Shown: piece by piece, positions 32,399 to 44,189 of the stretch
How positions within the stretch are numbered: position 1 is the first letter of the stretch
Layout of the letters: every line of letters starts with the position of its first letter
Assembly: GCF_000218685.1 (NCBI RefSeq)
Contig: NW_006763290.1
Span: 2,112,871 to 2,176,870 of the forward strand
Direction: 5' to 3'
DNA length: 64,000 nucleotides
Source: Serpula lacrymans var. lacrymans S7.9
Taxonomy: Eukaryota > Basidiomycota > Agaricomycetes > Boletales > Serpulaceae
The notes under the pieces: model-generated
The model's input: the letters and a program-made list of their open reading frames with translations, nothing else
The model's database searches: none
What the model was told of the DNA's origin: nothing
Made by a program: the position numbers and the translations under genes

Positions 32399-32826
32399 TC
32401 ATCCAAGATCATTGGCGGGTAAGTTGAGGGTATTGATTATTGGTTCTGTCAATGTTGATGGTTTCCACAAGAAGAAACATTTCTTGGCTTGACATCGGGG
32501 ATGTAGTGAGGAGGGGGGGGTTGATGAGGTTTGAGAACAAATGTGTGTGGAAATGGTGACAGGGGATATTTGTTGTATGAAGGTAGGGTCTTTGCAAGTA
32601 GGGGAAGCTGAGGAAGTTGATGGATTGGAATTATGGCGTATAGATGGGTGAGAAGTTGACTTGCTGTTGAACATATTTTTGATTTGGTGAGGGAATATGA
32701 GTGGGCTGTTGAGTTGGGGTAGTTATGAATGAGTCTTTGTATTTCGATTGGGATTTTAACATTGGGAAGTAGTGTTTTATGAATGCCAGGAATTTTCCTC
32801 AGCTTGGTGTGTCTGCTGGATTGCAA
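32399..32826 (-). other. Unrecognised minus-strand open frame upstream of the recombinase relic
   Basis: A Pro/Ser/Thr/His-rich frame of about 125 codons (for example SQLLTHLYAIIPIHQLPQL). By position it could be the decayed N-terminal part of the recombinase-like gene at 31758-32330. Nothing in it is diagnostic. Confidence 0.25.
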
Positions 32827-32983
32827 TCAGTTGGGCCATATTTGATGTGGATTGTACATCTTGTCTCCAATGTGATAGGGATAATGCAGTGGAAATTTTC
32901 ATTGACCTTTGAATTTCTGCTGCATCCTTTGGGTCAGGCTTTAAATACTCCTAGGTTGTCTCCATGAATCCATATGTTAGTTC

Positions 32984-33176
32984 TGTAACAACCAAGAATT
33001 TGTATACTCTGGTGCACAACTAAGACAGGCTACAATTGAAGTGATTGGCAGTGATTACCTCTTATGATAGGACTAAGTTAGTTGTGGATAACCAACAGGA
33101 GGACTCACTGAGGAGTCTCCTTGATCTATTGGGGTTTATATACATCTACAGACTATTTGTACATGTGTACTATACT
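32984..33176 (+). mobile_element. Truncated LTR of family B
   Basis: Starts TGTAACAACCAAGAATTTGT and follows the family-B LTR (45978-46392) for about 190 bp, including ACAGGAGGACTCACTGAGGA, GTCTCCTTGATCTATTGGGG and CTATTTGTACATGTGTACTA, then stops in mid-LTR. It abuts the minus-strand gene fragment 33205-34242. Confidence 0.85.
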
Positions 33177-33204
33177 GAGCAACAATGGTAAGTCAGTTCT
33201 TGTA

Positions 33205-34242
33205 CATGATTTTAGTGACTACATTACCTTGGCAATTGCGGTACTTCCAAAGACATTTTTCATGTCCATTACACCGTCAGGAAACAGAACAGGTGGGAAC
33301 ATATCATACTTTATTTGCTCTCCGACCAGTTTGGCTCCTTGTAATATTTTCAGCTCCAGAACTGAGGTCCTGTCAAACAGGACTTCAAAATAATGCTGTG
33401 GGAGACCAAATATTTTGCTGGCTTTGCCACGAATTTTGAAAATGACATCTGAACAGCCACTGCATAGCCTTTTTTGAAACTTAGATTATAAAAAAACAAT
33501 TTATTACTTTTACATATGAAATGAATGGTGTAAAACAGACATACCAGGTTGCCGAGATGCTGGCTATCCTTTGTTAAACAATGGAAGTGGATGGGAATGA
33601 ATTCATGCAGTTCTCTAATTTGCGTCTGCTCTTCCGCAAGTGCTGATGCATAGCATTTTGGAGAGTCCACTATCGGCACATCGGATCCAGCTGGCCATTC
33701 TGCTCAAAACCACAGTAAATTTACCGACATATCAACCATAATCCCATATTTCTTTGCAAGCTTCCCAATCTCCTCATCGTGAGCAATGACCTCCTTTGGG
33801 ATAGCTGATGCCCAAGCTTGTGTAGGCTGCTTTGCCTTAAGCAATGCATTGTCCCTTTTCAGCCGCCTGTTGTCATTGCGGATCTCATATAAGTGCAGTT
33901 GCGTAGCCTGAAGTGCCTGTAATGATGTTTGATTTTTATGATCCGCAGAAGGCAACACATTTACTTACTTTTCTGAGCTCTGCAATGGATGCACCATCTC
34001 CCGGCATTGCAAGTGCCACGAGATCCCCATGAGATCCTGTATATGGCTGTTATTAGATGACTGGCCCTCAGATGTGTGCTTCTTGTGGCCAGGTTCGTCA
34101 CAGCTCTCCTCCAAATCATTGCAGTCATCAGTTGTTTCTGAAAAAAAGACACAATTAAAGTTCTCTTGTTTTTCTGAGTCTGAATTGCCGTCATGTCATC
34201 TTGCACCATGTTGAGGCATCTGGCTGAGGAATGTTGGGTCAT
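33205..34242 (-). pseudogene. Fragment of a basidiomycete-type hypothetical gene, several exons
   Basis: Minus-strand exons: 34242-33961 (start of gene uncertain); 33958-33715 with a coiled-coil stretch (LYEIRNDNRRLKRDNALLKA); 33679-33545 (KCYASALAEEQTQIRELHEF); and 33475-33222, reading IRGKASKIFGLPQHYFEVLF, LKILQGAKLVGEQIKYDMFP and PVLFPDGVMDMKNVFGS. The last part resembles a pattern I associate with fungal proteins carrying domains of unknown function next to transposons (perhaps DUF6532-containing), but this is from memory. The 3' end is cut by the truncated LTR at 32984-33176. Confidence 0.4.
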
Positions 34243-34439
34243 ATCAATGCTGGGAGGGCAAACATAAATAGCAAGATTTTAAAGCAGTTGCAGCCGACTT
34301 ACATAAAATGAAACACGAGGATGCTGCATTTCTATTATGTATACGTTGTAACATGAGGATGCAGCAAGCCTTTGGTGTGTTGGCTGTATGACATTCATAT
34401 TACATCAAACACCTTTTTTCCTGTTGTTTCCACTACCGA

Positions 34440-37121
34440 TGATGTTACCATTACAGATAATCTTTTTCAATTTTGCGGTAGGAATGATGATACTCTCGGC
34501 GTAGGACGAGTAATGAGCAAAATTCGGAGTCTAATATAGATTTAATAATCAAACAAATGCGGATAATCATCCTGTCAGTCTACTCACCTACTTATCCTGA
34601 CCCAAAATCAGCCTGGCAGGCCAAATAGCAGCAGCAGCTATCAATGATGGAGGTGCAGCCAACAATCTCCACTCTAGGCATTGAATCTCAAGGAAGTACT
34701 TGGCAATTGTGCAAGCCTTCACGTCATATTTGTGTGCCTTGCTAATCCGCCTCAAGAAGTGCATTGGGCTGGGATAACTCAAATTCTAGTTGATCGTCTT
34801 CAAGACATAGCGCTCTGCTTGGAGGATCTCAGTTTTGAGTGAGATAGGTCCAAGAGTATTCACTTCCCTGAGAGATATAAGATAATCCCAGAAAGCAAGC
34901 AGAGCTGGGTGTGTCCAAGTGATCTGAGAATTGTTCGCTACCCCTGATACTGGGCCACTGGGAAGCAGAATGTCCTCTCCCGGTAGTGGATCCCAATATG
35001 ACTGCAACGGTCGCGTCATCCCAGGGTGGTATTCCACGTACAGGAATAAGAAAAGCTCCCCTAGCATAAGGAGTATCCAGATATTCCAGGACTGATTTGG
35101 AATCATATGGTGAAAATGGTACTTTGTCTGTTGTGGCATAGGGCTTAATGTTCAACGCAGTTTTAGGCAGGCAATCTGTAAAACGGGCAGAGTAAAAGTG
35201 GGGCTATTGTGTGATCCATTTGGGACAATTAATGTTGAAAGTTGCTCTAAGCCAAAAGACCACAAACCTGAGGTATCACTGTGAAAAGTGGAGAGATGTC
35301 ATAACGGGTCCTTTTAGATGGCCTTACCAAATCATTTGGAGACGGTTCTTGTGAGAGAGATCGAGCTCTACGTTGAGAAGTCCTAGCCTTGTCTGTGAGC
35401 GGTTCAGGATCTTGTATTCCGGACTTGTGTCTGTTTATTTTCCCCTGGCGTTTTTGGTCATAACTATGAAAATAAACAGACAAATATTCAAAGTCTGTGC
35501 TTTCAAAGCTAGATAAATCATCTAGCGTGAAGTAGTCCCAGTCTGTAACGCCCGGGCTTGCCCCTAGTCCTTGAGATCCTGGGCCCACGAGCCAAGCCTT
35601 CCTTGTTCCTCTGACGCTAAAGTAGGAGGATCTAAAGCAAACTTGAATAGTTTCCTATCAGAAAGGTCTAAGAATGAATTCGGTTTATTGACAATACCCA
35701 AACAAGGACAGATAGTGCGCACCAAAGTCGTATTCGCCAAAACTCGCACTGGTGTTCATCCAACTATTTGAATAACATGCAGCATTTACGAGAGCCCTCC
35801 TGTGTTCAACAAGAGACGTTGGCAAAGATAAGTGTACAATGAATTGGCACAGTACAAGAAGTGCACAACAGATAGAGCCACAATTTCTTCAACCTTTTCC
35901 GCGACAAAAAGGCAAGTGATACCGACTAGTTGCAACTTTGCAAGGGAGACAACATGTGCAGAAAGGAATTGATTGATAAGGCTAACGCACAAGAACAGTG
36001 TTTCTGGCAAAAGACGAAAACGGATGTGGACTTGGACCAGCCAGTCAGTGAAGATTCCACACATCTTCCACGCGAGCTCTTTCTGGCTTTCCATGTAGTT
36101 CGGGTTGGGCATAGTGGTAAGCTGCACATTATGAATCATCAGTGATATAGTTGATGAGTATGTCAAAACAATACGCACCTCAATCTCTTTTATGTAGTTA
36201 AAGATCTCGATCACATACTCGCTAACCATCAAAGGGTTGTGTATCCTCGGTGTCGAGGTTATCCCATTGGTCACCGTATAGATCTGCCTCTGGTTCACTA
36301 TCTGCATAAGCTTCAAGAGCAGCAGCAACTTCTTTGGCTTCCTGTTGTAACTGTTCTTGTTCGAAGAATTTCCCTTTGTCAGGGATGTCTGAGGACGTGC
36401 GCCGCCTCTTGAAGACACAATTGTCCTCAACATCATCCTCGTGCTTTGCGGGGGGCCGAGTTGGCAGGCGAGTTGGAACCTCTGATGGACAAGTCCCATC
36501 TACAATGGTTTGCAAAGCTAAACCCAAATATCTCGTCGAGACCCGGTGTGGCTGAGGTTCTGCTGAGGGAGCTGCATTGGTAGCTGGATGGTCATTGATT
36601 GCCATGGCATCTTCATCTGCAACCTTTCTGGACTCCTCCTTCACCTTGTCCAGATTCTGCCCTTGAGGTGCCACAACTGTACTTCTTGTGGCACAATGTG
36701 TTGTAGAACCTGAGACAGTGTGCAACGGTTGCCTTGTTGCAGCAACCAGGGATGGTTTTGACTTAATCACAATGCCATCAAATTTCTCCTTAACCTCCTT
36801 GACGGGAGCAGCTTCTTTCCCCTTCCCTTTGACTTCCTTAGCTGGAACGTTAGTGGTTTTGTTCTTGTTCATGAATTTTGTGACTTCTCCCAGAGCCTCA
36901 CGCTTTCCCTTCCCTTGAGCGGCAAGATCAACCTTGTTCTCATCATTACCGTTCACTTTTGCTCGAGATGCAGCGGTTGCAGCAGTAGCTCAGGTCAGAC
37001 CACCAGTTGTAGCAGTGCCAGAGCCATTCAATAATGGGGGTTTCACTCGAGCAGTAAGAGGTGATGGACGAGCATCGGCATTCTTGTTATCTTTCAGAGT
37101 TGTTGTACAAGTCGTCTGCAT
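34440..37121 (-). pseudogene. B-type cyclin pseudogene, split by a ~1-kb insertion
   Basis: Minus strand. The N-terminal half starts at ATG 37121 (MQTTCTTTLKDNKNADARPS). It is a Lys-rich regulatory region with one TGA near 36991, continuing to DNLDTEDTQP at 36230, where one extra T shifts the frame. The cyclin box then reads MVSEYVIEIFNYIKEIE, a 57-bp intron (36122-36178), TTMPNPNYMESQKELAWKMC and HIRFRLLPETLFLCVSLINQ up to SLYT at 35831. After the insertion (34834-35830) it resumes with EILQAERYVLKTIN and NLSYPSPMHFLRRISKAHKY. A TAG replaces the expected Trp before a second intron (34531-34587), then TPNFAHYSSYAESIIIPTAK. B-type cyclins activate the mitotic Cdk; this copy cannot. Confidence 0.88.
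34834..35830 (-). other. Insertion of unknown type inside the cyclin pseudogene
   Basis: This ~1-kb block separates SLYT (ending 35831) from EILQAERY (starting 34830). ACT stands at both junctions (35831-35833 and 34831-34833), compatible with a 3-bp duplication. Inside, minus frames read YATTDKVPFSPYDSKSVLEY and SYWDPLPGEDILLPSGPVSG, and at 35588-35247 LGASPGVTDWDYFTLDDLSS plus KRQGKINRHKSGIQDPEPLT. No terminal inverted repeats are evident. The family is not recognised; it may be captured gene sequence or a transposon fragment. Confidence 0.5.
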
Positions 37122-37367
37122 TACACACCGTGTCTATTAAATGAGCATGCAATGAGCAATGAAGTCACAGCAATGAGGGAGTAAAAGATAGAGAAAGCTC
37201 ACAGGAATATTTGAAACCATGAACAAGAAATGTCCGTTGAACAATAACTAGGATATGATAGACATCAGAAATGAAAAATGAAAGGTAAGCACGTTGCAGA
37301 CTGAAGCTGAAGGTGGAGAACGACGGAATATCCATACTAGGGACTGTTTGTCTGTTCCCAGTTGTCC

Positions 37368-40300
37368 TTAGGTATGCTTCGCTGGCAATTTGGACCACAT
37401 CTTCTTTGTGCGCAAGAACCAATCAGAATCAACCGTGTCAATGAGAAAGAAGTTGCCAGAAACTTTGTAGTCTGGGGCCATAGCTGCACCACAAACTATT
37501 GAACGAAGAGGGACAAACTCAGCATCTGAGCATGACTTTGCCCAAATTCGCCAGAGACCAAGGTCCTTGTCTTTGTGTTGCCGCCGACCTACTGGAGCAT
37601 CATATGGTTGAACCAGCGCAAACAGATAATCAACCTGATCAATGGTACAAATAAATAGCATGATAAGGCGAGCAAAAATCCTGGAGTCCACTGTTTGCAG
37701 TAGGACACAATCATATCATGGATGATTGTGAAACCGAGGGTTAGATTGAAGGTAATTGGTATATTGTCACCAACCGACTATAGATTCATAGTCAACTTTC
37801 ATGAAACAACATTCTGTAATCTTGTCTTCAGCCCCCAATTTGATGTGTTTCCCACCAGGGAATGCTATATTTATTTGCACTGAAAAATATGTTAAGGTAA
37901 TTTGAGAGCCTTATACGAAAGCTTGTGAATGCTGCATTATCCTTGCGTGATTCTTCCAGGCCTTGAAATGATGTTGCAGGACACTTTAAGCCTAGCAACA
38001 CATGACTCATTTTGGTGATCTTCAAGTCAACTTCATCCCCTTTGAGATCACCCATTAACTGGCTATCAAAAGCTGCTATATCCTGGCGGATAAAGCATGA
38101 CACCAGACACCAATGGTCAGCCTGAAGGATCTAAATGATAATATCAGATACAGGTTGTCCTTATAAATTAGACAGACAAACCTGTTCAGCAACGTGTTTG
38201 AAGTTTGTCCGGAATCGATAAGAATCCTTGAGTGGGCCATGTAACTGCTCGTTTGGTTTTGTTGTAGTTCCAGGTTATGCCTTTTGCTTTGATGTCTTCA
38301 AATGCATCTTTATTCATGTGTATCTCCGGAAAGTTCCAACTTTTGTCTCTAAGTACATCTGCCGCCTTTAAATATTCATGCACAAGTCTTTAATAATTAA
38401 TAAAAAATAATGATGGCGACCTACATCCATATCTTGTGAAAATAGCTTCAAAGCTTGTCTACCAGCTGCAATAGTCTCTGTCGTGTGAACTGTTAGTCCT
38501 GTATACATATCAACATCAAGGAAGAGGTGAATGCTCTTCAAAAGAAGATGTGCTGGCTTGTGTAATTGAACATCAAATACATTGTGCAAAGCAAAGATAA
38601 CCATCTAAAATAAATATCTAAAAAACAACAAAGGACGAACCATACTGATTATACCTTGGATATACCTTCATGCTTTGTTGCATCCAAAATTTCTATGCTA
38701 GCCACTCTGCCAAAATGGTTCAGATTGTACTGATCATCAAGCTGATGGGATGCTGCTTGGCCCTCTGCTTCTATCCAGAATAGAAACTCCTTCCAGAGAT
38801 GATGGCCTCATAGGCCACTATTATGTGCATGTAGCCAGTCCCAAGATAATGCTTGATGCACATCAGAGTAATGGAACCTCCAAAAGACATTCTTATCCCA
38901 TATGAGCATAATATAGCAGTATTAAAGATATTTCACCTTAACAGGACAAAGTCCACAGTTTTTGAGGACAATTTCCTTGTTTGCTGCTGTTTGCTGCTGC
39001 TTTGCTTCTAGTAATATAGATTCTGAATGAGCACTGGTCCGACGAGTAAATGTCTGTGTTGTATCTGAAAGTTTGTCCCTCGGTACAAGGCATATTGGGC
39101 ATGGAAAATTACAATTTGTCCCATGTGATGAAGGCATTGCACATCTATGAAGGATAAATAACTAGTTGATGGATACAAGGAATTTACTTACTGTTCCTCG
39201 TAGTCAGCAGAAAGTATCAAAATAATAGGGAAAAGATAAAGAACATCACCCTCAGTGCGCTGATAATAATAGCCAGTCTTGGCGTGAAGTTCTAAAGATT
39301 CAACAACTTTTAAAAATAATTCATGCCATACAACATTCTTGAAGTTAGCAAAACTCTTTTTACCCTTATGTTCCTCATCTTCCGGCACCTGTAATGAATA
39401 ACCATTATGCTCTGTATAATAGTGTGGATTGAATAATATATACCACCGGAAGCCACCCTACAACTCTTCCACCTCCAATACCTGTACCATTTTGGATATC
39501 AGTGGGCAACTTTGCACATCGTGTAATTATGGGATAGCCCTTTACAGTCCCAAAAGAAGACAATTGTTTTATCAGCATATAAAATAAAATATAGAGGCTT
39601 TCCGCCATCTGGAAGCCTTGACTGCAACATGTACATTCATTGTATACAATAGCAAATAAGTTCAATATCACGTACTTGAATATCCCAGAAATCCCCAGCT
39701 GTCCATGGTTTATCAATGAATTGTACAAAATTGTCACCATTACATTTGAAAAGCCGTTTGGCATCAAATACAAAGTGCTCTGAGAGGTGCGGGTCCGTAA
39801 TAAGTCCAATGCCCAATCCCACAGCGAACAAAAATGAACATCAAAAGAATGGTCTTTGCCTTGATATGGTACATTGATTATAGTCTTTTCAAACTGGACT
39901 TATTTGGTGTCAGTTCTCATACACAATAAATGTGTACAATATCACAAACCGGAGTTAGGGCATGAGAAGCAATCTTCCATATCTTGTAAAGGTCAGATTG
40001 ATCTTTCAGAGTGAATGAGCCAGGTTCTCGTATACTCTGGTGAATGACCTTGACTAATCTATTTATCTGGTCTTTATTTGATGCTGCTTCAAGAGCGACC
40101 TCCGCAAATTCAAAGTCAACCCGGGATTTGAATAGCTGCCACAGACATGAGTTTTTGATGCGTGCTTTGCCAGAAAATCCACATTTGAAATCAGAGAAAT
40201 GGTCCACTTTTGCAGTGCGGCCACGTGTAGGGTGGTACTCAGTTTTGATATCATCTATTTGAAGACTTTCCCCCATGAAGTTCAGCCCGACAGAGGGTGC

Positions 40301-40737
40301 GTCATGAAAACAAGATGATCCTGTAAAGATAAAATAGTAACAACCGACAAGCACCAGACTGATATATACCTACCATAGTTATCTTCTACATCAACATTGG
40401 TGTTGGTGTTTTCCCATACATGTTTTGACAAAGATCCCACTGCAAATTGCTTCTCTAGTTTTTTCGCTAAGCAGAAATGTTAATGAGTGCTCAGTTTCCA
40501 TGTCAGACTGATTTGCCTACCTTCTTTTTTTTCTTTCCAAAGCTGCTTGTCTAATTGAAGGTCTTGCGCCAAATCTGCCATCCGCTTTATACATGTTGCT
40601 TTGTGTCTGGGGAGGCCCATAGGCTTGAAATGTCCCCCGCAGGAAGGGCAAGCTTTGAGGCCATCATCTTGATTGTCGAGAGCAATAGATTCTGTGTGGA
40701 GATACACATTGGGAACCTTTTGCTTGTCCTTTGGCAT
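37368..40737 (-). pseudogene. Plavaka-type (CACTA-related) transposase with N-terminal zinc finger, decayed
   Basis: The minus-strand gene begins at ATG 40737 (MPKDKQKVPNVYLHTESIAL) and carries a zinc-finger-like C-x2-C-x10-H-x4-C motif (CPSCGGHF then LPRHKATC, 40653-40591). A GT-AG intron of about 55 bp follows. Later exons read IKTEYHPTRGRTAKVDHFSD and ASNKDQINRLVKVIHQSI (40260-40020), FVFDAKRLFKCNGDNFVQFI and DKPWTAGDFWDIQ (39780-39680), LIILSADYEEQ-like sequence at 39190-39240, CPICLVPRDKLSD (39100-39060), KSWNFPEIHMNKDAFEDIKA (38350-38280), and at the C-terminal end YKVSGNFFLIDTVDSDWFL (37480-37410). This series is characteristic of basidiomycete Plavaka-type transposases. Many frames are broken in the middle. 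Confidence 0.8.
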
Positions 40738-40739
40738 TT

Positions 40740-42051
40740 TTATCAAGGAGTTGTTGATACAGAGTTGTTGAGGATAGAGCTTGAAGCCAGTACAGATATA
40801 CAGTTATGGGCAAAGCTGACTATGTACAGACAGATTGAAGGACATCATCATTGGTGAGAGCAAATTGATGCGGACACAATGCGGTTGCCATCTGGTTGCA
40901 ACCAAACCGGCTGACTGTTAGTAAGCTACACTGCTTGCACGCTGCTCATCACACCAACCCAATCACGTGCTCTTGCAACCAGTATAGGAAATCTCCGGCA
41001 GCTATAGCTGTCATAGAAGACATAGAAATGTGCTTGGCTATATAGCAAATGGGTTTTCCTTGATTCTAATCCATCAACATTCAGAAAACCACCTATTTAA
41101 AGAAGCATAATCTTTTCATGAACTAGTGCTACATTACAAGCCCATACTTTCATGAAATTCCTGATGTGAGGTAGCATGCTCACATGTCAACAAATTATGC
41201 ATTACAAATATCTCTGTAGACCTCTGATAGAGGTGGCGCATTTTCTCCCTTCCGCAGAGGTTGAGCCAGTTTAGCTGTGTAGACTACTAAACTACTAATT
41301 AGACGCGTTGCGCGGGAGCCACAGGTGTGCGAAACGAACTACGCGACGCGTCTGATCACGTGTGTAGGCTTTAAGAGTTTTCCGGCCGAAAAGCCTGAGC
41401 AACGGTTGACAGGATGTAGCCTATGATATGACCGATACGAGCCATAATTCCATATGTGACCCTATACCGCTCATATCTCACATCGTCCTTGAGGATCATC
41501 GTATGCGGTTGGCAGATTTTTCATCTTAATGATCTACCTTTTGATTGACACGTCTTTTAGCATATATTTCTATAGATCACATTTCCTTGAGACCGTCCAC
41601 ACTCTTCCACAGCATCTCAAAATTAATTTTTTCCTCGTCAGCACAGTTCAAGGCCATGACCTTTTCGAAATTTGGTCGACGGTAATGCGTTGTTATTGTT
41701 CCGATCAAGGTTTCACTCACATTGCCGCCTTTACGCTCTTTATCGTGCTGCCGAAGTACTAGCCTTGATGGATGTCAACCGTTCCCAAATTGACCTTCTT
41801 ACGTGGGCAGTTTCTCTGCAAGCTTTACGTTGACATGTCCAGACCAGCATATCAGTTCCTTTCCGTCCATCCCCCATGAGCATTCGAGACTTATGCATTA
41901 ACTGCTAGGTTTCCGCCATGCACACTTGGGCTAGAGCTTTTTTACTCATCTTCCTGTCAAGCCGCTCACCACATTTCCACTATTTAATCCGCAATCCTTT
42001 TAAGCTACTCTCTCATTAGATCACGCCTTAATCAGTATCTCAGTTTTGTAA
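40740..42051. other. Intergenic region, CpG-richer than its surroundings
   Basis: No gene is visible. From about 41230 the sequence becomes noticeably richer in CG dinucleotides than the transposon DNA on both sides. It contains two ACGCGT boxes and a CACGTG, then pyrimidine-rich stretches before the ATG at 42052. This looks like the 5' region of the exonuclease-like gene. Confidence 0.5.
41303..41362. promoter_or_regulatory. Inverted pair of ACGCGT boxes plus CACGTG
   Basis: AGACGCGT (41301-41308) and ACGCGTCT (41346-41353) form an inverted repeat about 37 bp apart, and CACGTG follows at 41357-41362. ACGCGT is the MluI cell-cycle box bound by MBF in yeasts, and CACGTG is a bHLH site. They lie about 700 bp upstream of the exonuclease-like gene. 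A regulatory role is inference from motif identity. Confidence 0.4.
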
Positions 42052-42983
42052 ATGACTGCGAAGTATCCCATCCCTCATAGTGACCAGTTCCTTGCCCTCT
42101 CCTGCACAAATGTTGGAGTTGGTCCCGGTGGCACCACTGCAATGTTAGCGTCAGTAACATCAATCCACTCTCCTTTTGTGCCCTCTCATTTTAAGCCAAG
42201 CCGGCTCATGTACTCTTTTTTCAGGCGCGTGTCTATAGTCAACTACAAAGGTGATGTTGAACTCGACGTATATGTTATCCCGACGATGCCAGTCAGCGAT
42301 TATCGTACCTCGACGACTGGTATTGAATCTGTACATCTTCTTCCTCGTATGTCATAAAGCTATATATATTCTTTGCCAACGACACTCAACATGGATCAAA
42401 TTGCTGTATCTTGGGTCTACCAGCATGTGCGAGTAGATTTGATATTGTTCAGCAGCATGTTGCGAACCTCATCAAAGGCAAAGTGCTGGTTGGTCATAGC
42501 CTTTGGAACGACCTTGCTGGTACAGGACTATTGTTCCTAAGAGTACCACGATCTAATTTTTTTTGCCGTAGTTCTCGGTATTCCTCACCCTGCTGTAACA
42601 ACACGTGATGTTGCTCTTTATCAGCCTTTTCGCAGCGCTCTTCGTTCTCCCAACCAGATAATAGGCCTGCAAACTCTTATGTGGCACCTCATGTGCCGTC
42701 GTTGCCAGGATGGGCAACTACATCCTGTGAGTAATCTTGACCATTCTGTCTTCTTCATTGCTTCAGAGAATGGCTAATCAACGTATCGCGCGGATGCCTT
42801 TGCGCCATGGGTTCGTCTTGCTAAATAATCAAAACTTATCACCTATTTCGCTTTAAGGTGGAGAATGCACGTGCTTCACTCGACTTGTACCGTTCTGTCG
42901 CAACGGATTGGGAAGGTGCGATTTCCAAAGGGAACTGGCCTTCTATGCTTCCTCCTAGCACATTTTCGAGGTGCTATCTATAG
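42052..42983 (+). CDS. REXO4-like 3'-5' exonuclease-fold protein with substituted active site
   Basis: Five exons can be joined without any stop: 42052-42149, 42225-42346, 42424-42519, 42572-42726, 42858-42983 (198 codons). All four introns begin GT and end AG (75, 77, 52 and 131 bp). The protein reads FLALSCTNVGVGPGGTTAML, RVSIVNYKGDVELDVYVIPT, MPVSDYRTSTTGIESVHLLP, KGKVLVGHSLWNDLA and VENARASLDLYR, the layout of the REXO4/ISG20 DEDDh exonuclease family. The family needs D and E in the first motif (DCE), but here it is SCT. The Asp of the last motif (VEDAR) is Asn and its His is displaced. Only the motif-II Asp (WND) remains. It is probably catalytically dead, yet has an open frame, unlike every other multi-exon gene here. 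The fourth intron is the least certain. Confidence 0.78.
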
Positions 42984-43453
42984 CCTGAACATAGTTATGT
43001 CACTGTCGCTGCACTTGAAAGCGTGACGATCTTTCACTTATTATGTGTATATCACTTCGGTTTGTTTTTAATTTACATATCCTTTACTTCGAAGCTTCCC
43101 GGTCTATCTTTGCTCTCCAACCCCAACATTCTAGTACCTACATCATTGGTGGACTCCAGCTCTATCCACCACCATGATGACTGTGTTTCCTTCATGGTCA
43201 GATAATTTTATGTCATATAATATATCCCTGGAAAGTCCAATTTCTTCACATTCTGTACGAACTAGGAATAATCAGGCCTACATTATGAAAATTTTAGTTT
43301 AAACAATAACAGGAGGAAAGAATAAGTAAAATGTACCCTCAGTCATATACACCAACTGAGGGAATTGAATGAACAAGAATAGAAGCTATATATGAGAAGG
43401 AATAAATCATGTGTGGTTGGAATGTCTTCTGTATCGCAAACCTAAAATGTACA
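42984..43453. other. No gene; candidate LTR of the adjoining copia tail
   Basis: On the minus strand, TGTACATTTTAGGTTTGCGA begins at 43453 directly after the copia tail at 43454-43680, where a 3' LTR is expected. The far end cannot be fixed because no second copy is visible. A short inverted repeat, CCCTCAGT/ACTGAGGG, lies around 43337-43364. The first 200 bp after the exonuclease-like gene show nothing. Confidence 0.35.
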
Positions 43454-43680
43454 CTCCAACAAACTCCTCCTGGACACAGAGATCATTTCAGTCCCATGTG
43501 ATTTTATAAGGATGCAAAGGTTTTTGCTGGTAAGGCTTTTGTGAAAGCATCTGTTAAACTATGCTTTGTATTTATATACTGGATGGTGACTTGTTTTGAA
43601 TGCTGTTTGTGGATATAATGGAAATAAATATCTATTTGTTTGGTTTGTGTGTGGAATGAGGGTCATTGCTAAGAACACAT
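43454..43680 (-). pseudogene. 3' end of a copia RNase H region
   Basis: Minus strand: VTIQYINTKHSLTDAFTKAL then PAKTFASL and, after a stop, NHMG. This is the C-terminal end of a Ty1/copia RNase H (the xLADxFTKALPxxxF pattern). It is followed on the minus strand by a purine-rich stretch and the LTR-like start at 43453. Upstream it breaks off at the SINE (43740). No other part of this copia is present nearby. Confidence 0.7.
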
Positions 43681-43739
43681 CAGGAAAAAAATGACATCAC
43701 TATGTACCACTCTGTAGTCCATGTAGCCAAGGTAACACA

Positions 43740-43935
43740 GTTCTCTTTGTAATAATCCACAGTGGACTCAGAGAGTACAGAAAAGCAAATTGGACCAGCC
43801 AGGGATTGAACCCAGGACCTCCTGCCTATGTATGGCGGTGCTCTAACCAACTGAGCTACCAGCCCTTGGATATCACCACTCAGTTGCACAATGTTGTCTA
43901 ACAAGGCCCAGGCTTTGACATTGACAATTCCAACA
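43740..43935 (-). mobile_element. tRNA-derived SINE, copy 2
   Basis: The minus strand carries GGTAGCTCAGTTGGTTAGAG (box A) and GGGTTCAATCCC (box B) in a 72-base tRNA-like core at 43791-43866, with a clean T-stem. The anticodon loop is ATACATA and the anticodon stem has a mismatch. Upstream TTGTTAGACAACAT and downstream GGTCCAATTTGCTTTTCTG match the copy at 5260-5440. Confidence 0.7.
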
Positions 43936-44189
43936 CTTCCCCCCCCCCTTTTGTAGCACAATGTAATACCTACCCAAAAGAGTACCACTACAAATCACTA
44001 CAGTGCTCAATGTAATCCCACTGAAATACATAGAGCTACCAGTCTGTAGCGCAGTAGCATTACATGTTTCTATATATTGGTTGTACCACCAGCCCTCAGA
44101 GCCAACCTAATACACAGTAACCGGGTATTTGGAATTGTACAAATGCGGGGTCATAAATATATTCAAGCAACCACAAAAGAACACAGCAT

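Noticed and set aside
43935..43965. Poly-C run as a structural element
   Set aside because: A single short homopolymer (CCCCCCCCCC) with no partner sequence.
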